Source of the DNA: Streptomyces sp. BV286
GTDB lineage: Bacteria > Actinomycetota > Actinomycetes > Streptomycetales > Streptomycetaceae
Length of the DNA stretch: 64,000 bases
Assembly (NCBI RefSeq): GCF_019090165.1
Contig: NZ_JAHRIB010000174.1
Coordinates: forward strand, 1 to 64,000
Direction of reading: 5' to 3'
Positions 18,932 to 27,711 of this stretch are shown here, one piece after another. A program made the translations under genes and the position numbers. Each line of letters starts with the position of its first letter. Position 1 is the first letter of the stretch. Below the pieces are notes generated by a model, which made no database searches, was not told the DNA's origin, and worked only from the letters and a program-made list of their open reading frames with translations.

Positions 18932-18974
18932 CCAGGTACCCAGGTATGACCCGGTATCAGGCCCCAGGTATGAC
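18932..18974 (+). promoter_or_regulatory. Repeated CCAGGTA motifs upstream of a two-component operon
   Basis: CCAGGTATGAC occurs at 18940-18950 and 18964-18974, 24 bp apart, with a related CCAGGTACC at 18932-18940 and CCGGTATC between them. The copies lie 38-80 bp before the kinase start. They are good candidates for binding by the operon's own response regulator. Confidence 0.45.
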
Positions 18975-19011
18975 GTCAGGTGTGGGGCCGCGCCTCTAGG
19001 CTGATCGGGTC

Positions 19012-20343
19012 ATGAACGCTCCGTCACCGCACATCGAGCCGCCCGCGGTGCGCCGCGGCGGCGTTTTCAATCGGCAGTTGCGCGCACTCGTGCACGACCT
19101 GTCGCACCCGTCGCATCCCCCGACCCCGCTGCTCGCGCAAGCGCACAGCCGGTTCGTGCGCAGGCTGCCGCACCAAGTGGCCGTCCTCTTCACCGCGATC
19201 CTGCTGCCGGTCACCGTGCAGGTGCTGTCCCAGGACTACGGAGTCAACGGCGGGATCGCCGGTGTGCTGGCCGTCGGGCAGGCAGCGCCGCTGCTGCTTG
19301 CCGTGACCCGCCCGCTGCAGGCGTGGTGGATCGTGTTCACGGCCGATGTCGTCGGCGCGATCGTGCTGCTGACCGTCCCCGCAGGCGTGATCGGGGATCG
19401 GTCCTGGCCGTGGACGCCCATGATCGTCGTGGGCTACCTCCTGTTGATGCTGTCGCTCGGACTGCGCGAGCCCCGCCGCACCCTGATCACCGTCTGGCTG
19501 GTCACCGGCGCGGCCGGACTGTTCTTCGAGCTGATCTCGCAGGATCGCAGCGACGGCATCCACGTGCTCCTGTTCGTGCTCAGCGGCATGGCTCTGCTCC
19601 TCGGCGGCGCGCTGCGCGAAAGGCAGGAGGCGCGGCAGCAACTTGCCGAGCAGGAGACCATCAGCGAGACCGAGCGAGAGCGCCGGACCCTGCTGGAGGA
19701 GCGAGCCAGGATCGCACGCGAGCTCCACGACGTGGTCGCCCACCACATGTCGGTGATCGCCGTTCAGGCCGACAGTGCCCCCTACCGGATCGATGGCCTT
19801 CCGTCCGGCGCCAAGGAGGAGTTCGGGAGCATCGCGGCGGCCGCGCGCTCGTCGCTGTCCGAGATGCGGCGGCTGCTGGGCGTACTGCGCAACGAGACCA
19901 CCGACGGCGGTGAGCTCGCCCCGCAACCAGGACTCGACGACATCCCGAAGCTCGCCGAAGCGACCGAACGCGCTGGGGTGCCCACCGAGGTGCACGTCAC
20001 CCGGGCCGGGTATGCGTTCCCGCACGCGGTGGAACTGTCCGTCTACCGCATCGTGCAGGAGGCACTGGCGAACGTGGTACGACACGCTCCAGGAGCGGTC
20101 ACCCGCGTCCTCGTCGGCCTGGACGACGACGAGAACCTGACCGTCACCGTCAGCAACGGGCCACCGCCGACGGATTCCCAGCCTCTGGAAAACAGCGGCA
20201 CCGGCCACGGTCTCGTCGGACTGCGTGAACGTGTACGGCTGCTCGGCGGCACGCTCCACACCGGCCCCACCGCGGACGGCTTTCAGGTCCACGCACGTCT
20301 GCCCCTCGACGGCCTCACCAAAAGGGAAACCCACAGCGCATGA
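19012..20343 (+). CDS. Sensor histidine kinase, HisKA_3 (NarL-system) type
   Basis: 443 residues. The cytoplasmic N-terminus of about 55 residues is followed by a membrane domain of about five helices to residue 200. A short coiled coil leads to the dimerisation domain RARIARELHDVVAHHM, with the phospho-acceptor His at 239. The HATPase domain then shows the N-box IVQEALANVVRHAP and the GHGLVGLRERV G-box. No large extracellular loop is present, so the stimulus is probably sensed within or at the membrane. Its TGA overlaps the ATG of the response regulator (ATGA). The start sits just after repeated CCAGGTA motifs that may mediate autoregulation. No adjacent transporter reveals the signal. Confidence 0.92.
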   Translation: MNAPSPHIEPPAVRRGGVFNRQLRALVHDLSHPSHPPTPLLAQAHSRFVRRLPHQVAVLFTAILLPVTVQVLSQDYGVNGGIAGVLAVGQAAPLLLAVTRPLQAWWIVFTADVVGAIVLLTVPAGVIGDRSWPWTPMIVVGYLLLMLSLGLREPRRTLITVWLVTGAAGLFFELISQDRSDGIHVLLFVLSGMALLLGGALRERQEARQQLAEQETISETERERRTLLEERARIARELHDVVAHHMSVIAVQADSAPYRIDGLPSGAKEEFGSIAAAARSSLSEMRRLLGVLRNETTDGGELAPQPGLDDIPKLAEATERAGVPTEVHVTRAGYAFPHAVELSVYRIVQEALANVVRHAPGAVTRVLVGLDDDENLTVTVSNGPPPTDSQPLENSGTGHGLVGLRERVRLLGGTLHTGPTADGFQVHARLPLDGLTKRETHSA

Positions 20344-21026
20344 CGATCCGCGTGCTCATCGTCGACGACCAGGCCATGGTGCGGGCGGGCTTCGCGGCCC
20401 TGCTGGCGGCACAGAGCGACATCGAGGTGGTCGGCGAGGCCGCCGACGGGAGACAGGGCGTCGCGATCGGCCGAAGCACGCGACCCGATGTGGTGCTGAT
20501 GGACGTACGGATGCCTGAAATGGACGGCCTGGAGGCGACCCGGCAGCTGCTCAGCCCTCCGGCCGATCCCGATACGGAGCACCGGCCCAGGGTGCTCATG
20601 CTGACCACCTTCGACGTGGACGACTACGTGTACGAGGCACTGCGCGCGGGCGCGAGCGGTTTTCTGCTCAAGGACGCTCCGCCCGCCGATCTGATCTCGG
20701 CGGTGCGGATCGTGGCGGCGGGCGACGCGCTGCTCGCGCCGTCCGTCACACGCAGACTGATCGCCGACTTCGCCCTGCAGCAGCGCCCGTCACCGCGGAA
20801 GAACCCCCACCTGCGCCTCAAGGCGCTCACCCCGCGCGAGACCGAGGTGCTTGAGCTGGTGGCGCGCGGGCTGTCGAACTCCGAGATCGCGACGGCGCTG
20901 GTGCTCGCCGAACAGACGGTGAAGACCCACATCGGACGGCTGCTCGCGAAACTCTCCCTCCGCGACCGTGCGCAAGCTGTGGTGCTCGCGTACGAGTCCG
21001 GTCTGGTCACGCCCGGCGATCGGTAG
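20340..21026 (+). CDS. NarL/LuxR-family response regulator
   Basis: 228 residues. The receiver domain has the acidic pair DD at 9-10, the phosphorylation site Asp55 in VVLMDVRMPEMDGLEATR, and Lys in FLLKDA. The C-terminal LuxR HTH contains LTPRETEVLELVARGLSNSEIA and TVKTHIGRLLAKL. It is translationally coupled to the kinase through ATGA. It probably acts as a transcription factor at the CCAGGTA repeats upstream of its own operon; other targets are unknown. Confidence 0.93.
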   Translation: MTIRVLIVDDQAMVRAGFAALLAAQSDIEVVGEAADGRQGVAIGRSTRPDVVLMDVRMPEMDGLEATRQLLSPPADPDTEHRPRVLMLTTFDVDDYVYEALRAGASGFLLKDAPPADLISAVRIVAAGDALLAPSVTRRLIADFALQQRPSPRKNPHLRLKALTPRETEVLELVARGLSNSEIATALVLAEQTVKTHIGRLLAKLSLRDRAQAVVLAYESGLVTPGDR

Positions 21027-21082
21027 CCCCCACCACCCATTCCCCCCACGCACCCTCACGGAAGGGGATCCGGGAAGCAGTG

Positions 21083-22024
21083 TCAGTACGGGCGGTCACC
21101 GGCGATGGCCACGCGTTCCGCCACTCGACGGTGCGAGCCGTAGTCGTTGACCGCGTAGTGCTGCGTGGCACGGTTGTCCCAGAACGCGATGTCTCCAGGC
21201 TGCCAGCGGAAGCGCACCTGATATTCCGGAACGTGCGCCTGCTGTACCAGGTGCCGCAGCAGTTCGTCGCTCTCCTCGCGAGCCAGGCCGGTAATGCGGG
21301 TGGTGAAGGAGGTGTTGACGAACAGCAACGGCCGTCCCGTCTCCGGGTGCGTGCGAACGACCGGGTGTTCCACGGGCGGGAAGGTGTCCTGGAAGGGGGC
21401 GAGCCGCTCGGGCCCGTAGAAGCGTGCGAAGCCGGCGATGAAGTCGTGCACGGCGGTGGTGCCGTCAATGCGGTTCTTCACTTCCTGTGTGAGGTTGTCG
21501 TACGCGGCGGACATGTCCGCCCACATGGTGTCCCCGCCGAAGGGCGGGACCTCGCGCAGTTGGAGCACGGCACCGAGCGCGGGCCTTTCACGGAAGGTGA
21601 CATCCGCGTGCCACACGTTCTCGAAGGTCGGCGTGGCACCGGCGCCCTTGTCGAAGCGCACCACGTCGGCGCTGGAACCGCGGGCGAGCAGCGGATTGGT
21701 CTCCAACTCCCCCCAGTTGCGGGCGAAGCCGCTCTGTTGCGCGGATGTGAGGTGCTGGGCGCGGAAGAAGAGCACCTTCCATTCCAATAGCGCTCGGTTG
21801 AGCTCCTCACGCAGGGTGGGGCCGAGCGGGCGCGCGAGGTCGAGGCCCCTGATCTCGGCTCCGATCGTGCAGCCCTGAGGGACGAGTTCGAAGTGGTCGT
21901 AGGGTCGTGCCTGCCAGTCCTCGGGCAGCCGCCGCAGTGCACGAACCCCTTCGTAGATCCCGCCCTCCGGTACGCGTGCTTCTCGCAGTGTCGGTGTGCC
22001 GGTCTGTGCCGCGGTCACCGTCAT
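21083..22024 (-). CDS. TauD/TfdA family Fe(II)/2-oxoglutarate dioxygenase
   Basis: 313 residues. The metal triad is visible: His-Ala-Asp in NVWHADVTF and the distal His in the NRATQHYAV strand. The 2-oxoglutarate-binding Arg is in the HRRVAERV segment. Such enzymes hydroxylate a substrate next to a leaving group, e.g. taurine or alkyl sulfates for sulfur supply, or aryloxyacids. ATG 22024 has an excellent GAGGAGG 7 bp upstream. The gene stands alone between two two-component systems without ABC sulfonate-transporter genes, so the taurine assignment is not secure. Confidence 0.88.
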   Translation of the reverse strand: MTVTAAQTGTPTLREARVPEGGIYEGVRALRRLPEDWQARPYDHFELVPQGCTIGAEIRGLDLARPLGPTLREELNRALLEWKVLFFRAQHLTSAQQSGFARNWGELETNPLLARGSSADVVRFDKGAGATPTFENVWHADVTFRERPALGAVLQLREVPPFGGDTMWADMSAAYDNLTQEVKNRIDGTTAVHDFIAGFARFYGPERLAPFQDTFPPVEHPVVRTHPETGRPLLFVNTSFTTRITGLAREESDELLRHLVQQAHVPEYQVRFRWQPGDIAFWDNRATQHYAVNDYGSHRRVAERVAIAGDRPY

Positions 22025-22474
22025 GTAGATCCTCCTCGTTCGCATGGCCCGCTGGCAGTCCGGACGGACACGGGACGTGTGTGCCTGGGCGCCGCGAACA
22101 CGCGAGTCCGGCAAGGAGGAGTGGATGCATCAGTCGTTGCCCGAGCGTGGGGACGGGCAAGAACGACGAGGTGTCCGGATTCCCCTGGTCATCGAGGAGA
22201 CGACCGCTCGACTGGACTGCGGCGCGGCGTGCGTCGCGGCGAATGCCCGGCTAGCGCCCGGAGCGTTCGCACCCGGTCCGATCCGGGACACGCGGAGGCC
22301 CCGTCATCACGTCGAACCAGTACCCGGTCATGCTGATGAGTCTGCGAGGCCCGCTGCGCTGTGTCAACGGGCCTCCCCGGCGGCCGTCTCTGCCGAAAGG
22401 TGGAGGCGGCCGGGGACAGGTCGGTCCGGGGCAGGAGGAATCGGCGAGACGGCCCGTCGTAGGCTCATGCCCTC
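22025..22474. other. Intergenic region between dioxygenase and kinase
   Basis: 450 bp. It holds an imperfect hairpin (TCCCCGGC at 22374-22381 with GCCGGGGA at 22409-22416) before the kinase gene. I looked for a sulfur-gene leader peptide of the RRHVDL type upstream of the dioxygenase and found none. No gene is supported. Confidence 0.4.
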
Positions 22475-24463
22475 ATGGAGACATCACGGAACTGGCTGCT
22501 GCCCCTGGCCATCACGGCCTGCCTCCTGATGTGGCCGGGACCGGAGCTCCTGGACGGCGGTCACCACGTGCTGCGTACGGACCTCGAACTCACTTTGGTG
22601 GTGGCGGTGGGGACGACCACCGCGCTCGGGCTGCGCCGGCGGGTGCCGCTGGTGGCACTGGCAGGGGTTGCCGTCTTCTACGGACTGGCCCTGCTCACGG
22701 TGGCCTCGGACACGCTCCTGGCGTTCGTCATCGTGGCCGACTTGGTGGCCGTGTACTCGGTCGCAGCCCGCACCACCCTGCCGGTGACTCTGCGCGCGGT
22801 CGGGGTCCTCGTCTGCTATCAGGGCATCGTCGACTTGTCCGTCGACGGCCCGAGCCTCCTGGTCGCCGCCGGGCTGCTCGTCGCTGTCGCGTTCCACCTG
22901 GGCGTTGTCGGGCTCGGCCGGGGCCGCGCCCACCAGGCGGCCGCACGAGTCCTGGCCGCGACCCGGCTGGCCCGGGCCCAGGCCGAGGGGCAGGGCGCTG
23001 CGGCACGTGAACGGCGCAGGCTGGCGCGGGAGTTGCACGACGTCAGCGCGCACCACCTCACCTCAGTGGTCGTCACCGCGGAGGCCGCCCGGCACCTCGC
23101 CGCCAGCCGCCCCGAACTGGCCGCCGAAGCCCTCGACTTCGCCGCCCGCACCGGCCGCGAGACGCTGACCACCGTGCAGCGCCTGGTCACCTCTCTGGGG
23201 ACCGCCGAGGAGAGCGAGACCATCCCACTGGGCCCCCGCATCGAGGAACTCGCCAGCGGCTTCATCCGCCTCGGGCAGCGAGTGGAGATCACGAGCGACG
23301 CGGACGCGGTCACCGTCGGTACGCAGGCGACGGAGGCGGTGTTCGGCATTGCCAGAGAGGCCCTCACGAACACACTGCGCTACGCCCCGGGGGCGGTCGT
23401 ACGCGTGGGCCTGCGGGACCTCGGCGACGGGTGGTTGGCACTCACCGTCGACGACGACGGAGGATCCCGTACGGACCAGAGGGTCGGCGTACCAGGCGCC
23501 GACCGCCGGGGCCTCGGCTCGGGGCGGGGGACGACCGGTATGCGCGAGCGCGCCGAGGCGGTCGGTGGCACGGTGGCCGCCGGGCCGGGACCGACCGGCG
23601 GCTGGTCGGTACGGGCGGAACTGCCCGCCCAGCCGGGACGGACGGCACGTCCCTCGACCGGACGCGGCAGGGCGCTGGACTGGCGCCTCGCCTCCCACGC
23701 CCTGCTGCCGGCGGCCGGAATCGCCCCGGCGGCGATGCTGTTCACCGCGGAGCGTGACGCGCCCGGCCTGTTGTTGCTGAGTGCGCTGCTGATCGTGCAG
23801 TTGCTGCCGTTGCTGTGGCGGCGGTCGATGCCCTGGCCGGTGCTGGCCGCGTTGCTCGCGGGGGCCTGGCTGTGGCCGTTGGCTCCCGGCTCCACCGTGG
23901 ATCCCTGGCTGGCACTGACCGCGGGCACGGGCGCTCTGGTGGGCGGGGTGTACGCGGTGGGGGCGTACGGCCGTGATCCCTGGGCGACTTGGGCCTCGGT
24001 GCCCTTGGCCGTGCCGATGCTGGCCGGTGCCGTGACCGTGACCGCGGCGCGGGACGGCATGATCGACGGAGAGCCGGCCGGAGCTTTCACCGTGGGGGTC
24101 AGCGTGTTCGCCCAGGCGGTGATACTGCTACCGCTGTTCGTCTGCGCGTGGCTGGCGGGCTTTCTCGTCCGGTCCCGGCGCGGGCGGATCGCCCGCCGCG
24201 AGGACGGCGAACTGGGGGCGGTTGTCCACCAGGCGCTCGCCGCGGCGCACTGGGAACGACAGCGCGTCGCCGCTGGACTGCGCGCAGCGGTCCTCGACCG
24301 GACCGCCGAAGTGGTCGGTGCCGCCGAGGAGGGCCGCCTCGACGACGTGGCCCCGGCGGCCCGTGAGTCGCTGGCGGCGATGCGTGAACTTCTGGGCAAC
24401 CTGCGCGACGGCACCCCCGCCGACGTCCCGCTCACGATCCCCGCCGAGGGCTCGATAAAGTGA
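22475..24463 (+). CDS. Histidine kinase with duplicated membrane/dimerisation modules
   Basis: 662 residues, about 200 longer than the usual NarL-type kinase. Module 1 has about five membrane helices (7-145), the dimerisation motif RRRLARELHDVSAHHL with phospho-acceptor His188, and a HATPase domain with AREALTNTLRYAP and the DDDGG and GTTGMRERAE boxes (to about 395). Module 2 (about 405-590) has a second set of roughly five helices, followed by a helix pair resembling a second dimerisation domain (WERQRVAAGLRAAVLDRTAEVVG, then REALAAMRELLGNLRDG-like). In that copy the His is missing and no ATPase domain follows. Module 2 is thus probably a regulatory or dimerisation copy. It is followed 7 bp later by its response regulator. 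Confidence 0.88.
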   Translation: METSRNWLLPLAITACLLMWPGPELLDGGHHVLRTDLELTLVVAVGTTTALGLRRRVPLVALAGVAVFYGLALLTVASDTLLAFVIVADLVAVYSVAARTTLPVTLRAVGVLVCYQGIVDLSVDGPSLLVAAGLLVAVAFHLGVVGLGRGRAHQAAARVLAATRLARAQAEGQGAAARERRRLARELHDVSAHHLTSVVVTAEAARHLAASRPELAAEALDFAARTGRETLTTVQRLVTSLGTAEESETIPLGPRIEELASGFIRLGQRVEITSDADAVTVGTQATEAVFGIAREALTNTLRYAPGAVVRVGLRDLGDGWLALTVDDDGGSRTDQRVGVPGADRRGLGSGRGTTGMRERAEAVGGTVAAGPGPTGGWSVRAELPAQPGRTARPSTGRGRALDWRLASHALLPAAGIAPAAMLFTAERDAPGLLLLSALLIVQLLPLLWRRSMPWPVLAALLAGAWLWPLAPGSTVDPWLALTAGTGALVGGVYAVGAYGRDPWATWASVPLAVPMLAGAVTVTAARDGMIDGEPAGAFTVGVSVFAQAVILLPLFVCAWLAGFLVRSRRGRIARREDGELGAVVHQALAAAHWERQRVAAGLRAAVLDRTAEVVGAAEEGRLDDVAPAARESLAAMRELLGNLRDGTPADVPLTIPAEGSIK

Positions 24464-24469
24464 CGCCCC

Positions 24470-25159
24470 ATGACCTCACCCTCCACCCCCGCCCGGGTCC
24501 TGGTCGTCGACGACCAGGCCGTGGTCCGCGCGGGATTCGCGGCCATCATCGACGCGGAGCCGGACTTCATGGTGGTCGGCGAGGCAGGTGACGGCGCCGA
24601 GGCGGTCACGCTGGCCGGCAGACTGACGCCGGACGTGGTGCTGATGGACATCCGCATGCCCGACATGGACGGCCTCACGGCGACGAGCCTGCTGACCGGC
24701 CCGACGTCGGGCCATGTGCCCAAGGTCCTCGTCCTGACGACCTTCGACCTCGACTCCTACGTCTACGAGGCCCTGCGCTCCGGTGCCTCCGGCTTCCTCC
24801 TCAAGGACGCCCAGCCGGCCGAACTCCTCATGGCGCTGCGGGTGGTACTCGCCGGCGAGGCCATGCTGGCCCCCGCGGTCACCCGCCGTCTCATCGACAC
24901 GTTCACGGCCGCCGCCCCCGCGCCATCGACTGCCCCCGTGGCCCTCGACGCTCTCACACCACGTGAACGCGAGGTCCTGTCCCTGATCGCGACCGGCCTG
25001 GCCAACGCCGAGATCGCAGCCCGCCTGGGCGTCGCCACGGGCACCGTGAAGACCCACGTCAACGCTCTCCTGAACAAGCTGGACCTACGCGACCGCGTGC
25101 AAGCGACGATCTTCGCGTACGACGTCGGTCTGGTGCGGCCGAGACCGTCGTTCGGCTGA
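24470..25159 (+). CDS. NarL/LuxR-family response regulator
   Basis: 229 residues. The receiver domain has VVDDQ at 12-16 and phospho-acceptor Asp60 in VVLMDIRMPDMDGLTA, plus FLLKDAQPAEL. The LuxR HTH contains LTPREREVLSLIATGLANAEIA and TVKTHVNALLNKL. It starts 7 bp after the kinase stop, so the two form an operon. A tandem 19-bp repeat lies 30 bp beyond its stop, in front of the Clp-N gene, and might be one of its targets. Confidence 0.92.
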   Translation: MTSPSTPARVLVVDDQAVVRAGFAAIIDAEPDFMVVGEAGDGAEAVTLAGRLTPDVVLMDIRMPDMDGLTATSLLTGPTSGHVPKVLVLTTFDLDSYVYEALRSGASGFLLKDAQPAELLMALRVVLAGEAMLAPAVTRRLIDTFTAAAPAPSTAPVALDALTPREREVLSLIATGLANAEIAARLGVATGTVKTHVNALLNKLDLRDRVQATIFAYDVGLVRPRPSFG

Positions 25160-25188
25160 CGGAGGCTGCGCAGTGCCTGGCGTCCGGC

Positions 25189-25226
25189 AGGGCTCCAGGT
25201 GTACCTCAGGGCTCCAGGTGTACCTC
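25189..25226 (+). repeat. Tandem 19-bp repeat, two copies, upstream of the Clp-N gene
   Basis: The unit AGGGCTCCAGGTGTACCTC occurs at 25189-25207 and 25208-25226 without spacer. Each unit contains AGGT-GT-ACCT, a short dyad. Its place, about 100 bp before the Clp-N start and just after a response-regulator gene, makes a regulatory role plausible. Confidence 0.7.
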
Positions 25227-25321
25227 AAGGTGCAGGAGCGGATCCTTCCGTGGAGCGACGCGGCCATCTGCCCTGGTCAGGGAGGCTGATACGCAGGACC
25301 AGCAAGAAGGGGAAGCGCCGT

Positions 25322-26356
25322 ATGGAAGCGATCACGTCGCCCGACTGGAACATCGTAGGAATTCTGGGGGCCGCTCGGGGCGCGCAGGGGGACGCCGGGG
25401 GAGCCATCGGCACCGAGCATCTACTGGCCGGAATCACCACGGCCAAGGGACCGGCACGTGAAGCACTCGCGGATGCAGGTGCCACCAAGACCGTGCTGCT
25501 GACGGTGTTGCGGAACAGGATGCACAGGGACGACGCGTGGGCCGCCGGCGACGACGCGGACGCAGGTGTCGCGTCGAAGGACGTCCTGGGGGACGACGGT
25601 GATCAGCGCACCCACTTCACGGGCGCGGCGGCCCGAGCGCTGAACGCCGCAATGCGACACGCGCAGCGGCAGGACGCGGTGAAGTTCGGCGCCGAGCATC
25701 TGCTGAGGGGCCTGCTGGAGGAGGACAACCGCGCTGTGGAGTTGCTGGGGGCGTGTGGCATCTCACCGCAGGCCGTACGGGCCCGCATGGACGGTGGCTC
25801 CGGGACCCAGGTGGATGCCCTCAACCCTCTGCTGCACGCTACCCGTGACGTTCTCCTCGGCCGTAGCCACTACCGTCGGATGTCCTTCTGGATGCGGTGG
25901 ATGATCAGGCTGGGCGGCGTCAACTGGGCGTCCATGCCCGCAGGTTGGGTGAGGCAAGAGACCTACGAGCAGGCGCGTCGTCTCGGCCACGGAGTGGTGG
26001 GCACCGAGCATGTACTGCTCGCGATCCTGGCCACCCACGAGGTCGCACTCCAGTACCCGCATCTGTCGGGGGAGAGCGTCCCCGGCCAGGAGTCCCAGTA
26101 CGCGGGCGGCGAGCGACTGGCACACCTGGGCATCGACTACGCCTTGGTTCACGGTGCGCTGACCACCGATGATCGCGTTCACCTGACGGCCGACGCCCGG
26201 CCCGCTGAGCAGTACCTCGACGAATGCGCGGGCCCGAACCCGGTGAGTACGGCCGATCCGGGCACCGGCCCGCTGGTCGAACACCTCCTCAAGGAGGAGA
26301 CACGCGCACGGCAGTTGATCGACGCGCTGGCCCCCACGCAGTCCAGTGAGTCATAG
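25322..26356 (+). CDS. Orphan Clp N-terminal (R) domain protein
   Basis: 344 residues made of Clp repeat domains. The first lies at about 5-60 (WNIVGILGAARGAQGDAGGAIGTEHLLAGIT) with a further double repeat at about 95-150 (FTGAAARALNAAMRHAQRQDAVKFGAEHLLRGLLEE). A related third copy starts near 225 (GHGVVGTEHVLLAIL). No AAA+ ATPase module is present. ClpC/ClpB use this domain to bind substrates or adaptors, so a free-standing protein may bind clients or modulate a Clp machine. ATG 25322 has AGGGGAAG upstream; earlier in-frame codons overlap the tandem repeat and are unlikely. Specific function unknown. Confidence 0.8.
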   Translation: MEAITSPDWNIVGILGAARGAQGDAGGAIGTEHLLAGITTAKGPAREALADAGATKTVLLTVLRNRMHRDDAWAAGDDADAGVASKDVLGDDGDQRTHFTGAAARALNAAMRHAQRQDAVKFGAEHLLRGLLEEDNRAVELLGACGISPQAVRARMDGGSGTQVDALNPLLHATRDVLLGRSHYRRMSFWMRWMIRLGGVNWASMPAGWVRQETYEQARRLGHGVVGTEHVLLAILATHEVALQYPHLSGESVPGQESQYAGGERLAHLGIDYALVHGALTTDDRVHLTADARPAEQYLDECAGPNPVSTADPGTGPLVEHLLKEETRARQLIDALAPTQSSES

Positions 26357-26625
26357 CGGGCGCATGGGACGGGCCGGTCCGCCGCCTCGACAACTGCTCC
26401 TGACCGCGGTTCGCCGCAAGGGCTTCGGATTCCCGCAGAAGCTCGTCGGGACGCGCACGTCGTGAGGCGTGGCGCACGTGGGTCTGCACCTGGCAGCGCT
26501 CACCAGCCGGCACCTGCGCAGACCCCAGATGTATCGCATCCTCGTAGGCGCAGGCTTGTGACTCCAGAGGTTCGGGCCCGGCCCCCTCGTTCTGCTCAAC
26601 ACCGATCTGCAACGTGCGTCCGGAT

Positions 26626-27711
26626 ATGCTGACGGCTCTGGTACCGGGGGTGGGGGCAATGGTGGTCGGTAGCCATGACGGTGTGCGTGAGGTAGGAGTG
26701 CCTCCGCGCTTGGGGGCGGTCGCCGATCTGGCGCCGGTGCGCGATGGTGAGCGGCCGGCGTGGCTGGCGCTGGGCGAGGACGGAACGATCAGCCGGTGGG
26801 ACGTGACAACCGGTGATCACGAGGCTGTCGGGACCACGACCGTTCCGGCGGAACCCGACCACGAACCGTACGACGGTCGTCTGCTACGCAGGCGCCTGCA
26901 TGCCTCCCACGACGGCATGTTCGCCGCGGTGGTCAACGACTACGGTCGGTTGGGTGACGTGATCGACCTGCGGACCGGCGAGGTCACGCTGGCCCTGGAC
27001 AACCAGGGTTATGAGGAAGAGACAGTGCCGTTCTCGCTGGCGTTCGGGCAGAGCCTTGGACGCTGCGTCGTGATCCACCGCACGGACTGGAACCGGCTGG
27101 ACGTGTCGGACGCGGAGTCAGGGGTCCTGCTGACCGAACGGTCATTCCCTGCGTCCGCAGACGGAGATGCCTTGCCGGAGCATCACCTCAACTACTTCCA
27201 TGGCGCACTGTATGTCAGCCCGGACGGCAAGCGGATCCTGGACGACGGCTGGGTATGGCATCCGATCGGTGTCCCCTCCGTATGGGACCTTGCCCCATGG
27301 ATCGGGAGCAACGGGTGGGAGTCGGAGGACGGCCCGAGCCGGGTCGATGTGTGCGGCCGGGCGGACTACTGGGATCACGGCATGACCTGGATCGACTCGG
27401 TCCGGGTCGCCGTGGAGGGAATCGGTGATACCCGCAGTGTGATGCAGCAGGGGGCGCGGATCTTCGACGTGAGTCGAACCGGTGAGCACGGGATGGCCGC
27501 TGAACTCCTTGCGTTCGAGGGCCCGACCGGGCCCTTCTTCAGCGATGGGACCCACCTGTTCAGTTGCGGCGACGCCGGACTGTCGAAATGGGACCCGGTC
27601 GAGGGGAAGCTCCTGGGCGTCGTCCCCGGCATATCCCCCACACATCACCACCCGGGCGCCCGGCAGTTCCTGCAGCTCGCTGACGGCGTGGTCCGTCTCT
27701 GGACTGCGTGA
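26626..27711 (+). CDS. Beta-propeller-like hypothetical protein
   Basis: 361 residues, soluble. Repeated strand patterns ending in Trp-Asp or similar (GTISRWDVTTG, GVVRLWTA at the very end, and LYVSPDGKRILDDGWVWHP) suggest a WD40/quinoprotein-type propeller. No enzyme motif or signal peptide is seen. The start is uncertain: ATG 26626 and GTG 26614 are both possible, and neither has a clear ribosome site. The 257 bp before it hold no convincing gene. Function unknown. Confidence 0.65.
   Translation: MLTALVPGVGAMVVGSHDGVREVGVPPRLGAVADLAPVRDGERPAWLALGEDGTISRWDVTTGDHEAVGTTTVPAEPDHEPYDGRLLRRRLHASHDGMFAAVVNDYGRLGDVIDLRTGEVTLALDNQGYEEETVPFSLAFGQSLGRCVVIHRTDWNRLDVSDAESGVLLTERSFPASADGDALPEHHLNYFHGALYVSPDGKRILDDGWVWHPIGVPSVWDLAPWIGSNGWESEDGPSRVDVCGRADYWDHGMTWIDSVRVAVEGIGDTRSVMQQGARIFDVSRTGEHGMAAELLAFEGPTGPFFSDGTHLFSCGDAGLSKWDPVEGKLLGVVPGISPTHHHPGARQFLQLADGVVRLWTA

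Noticed and set aside
22025..22160. Possible sulfur-responsive leader peptide before the TauD-like gene
   Set aside because: The three frames were read; none gives the short RRHVDL-type peptide typical of Streptomyces sulfur genes.
26289..26612. Minus-strand open frame with a helical, Arg/Glu-rich translation
   Set aside because: Only a TTG start without ribosome site, overlap with the Clp-N gene end, and no family resemblance; could be an old remnant but is not supportable.
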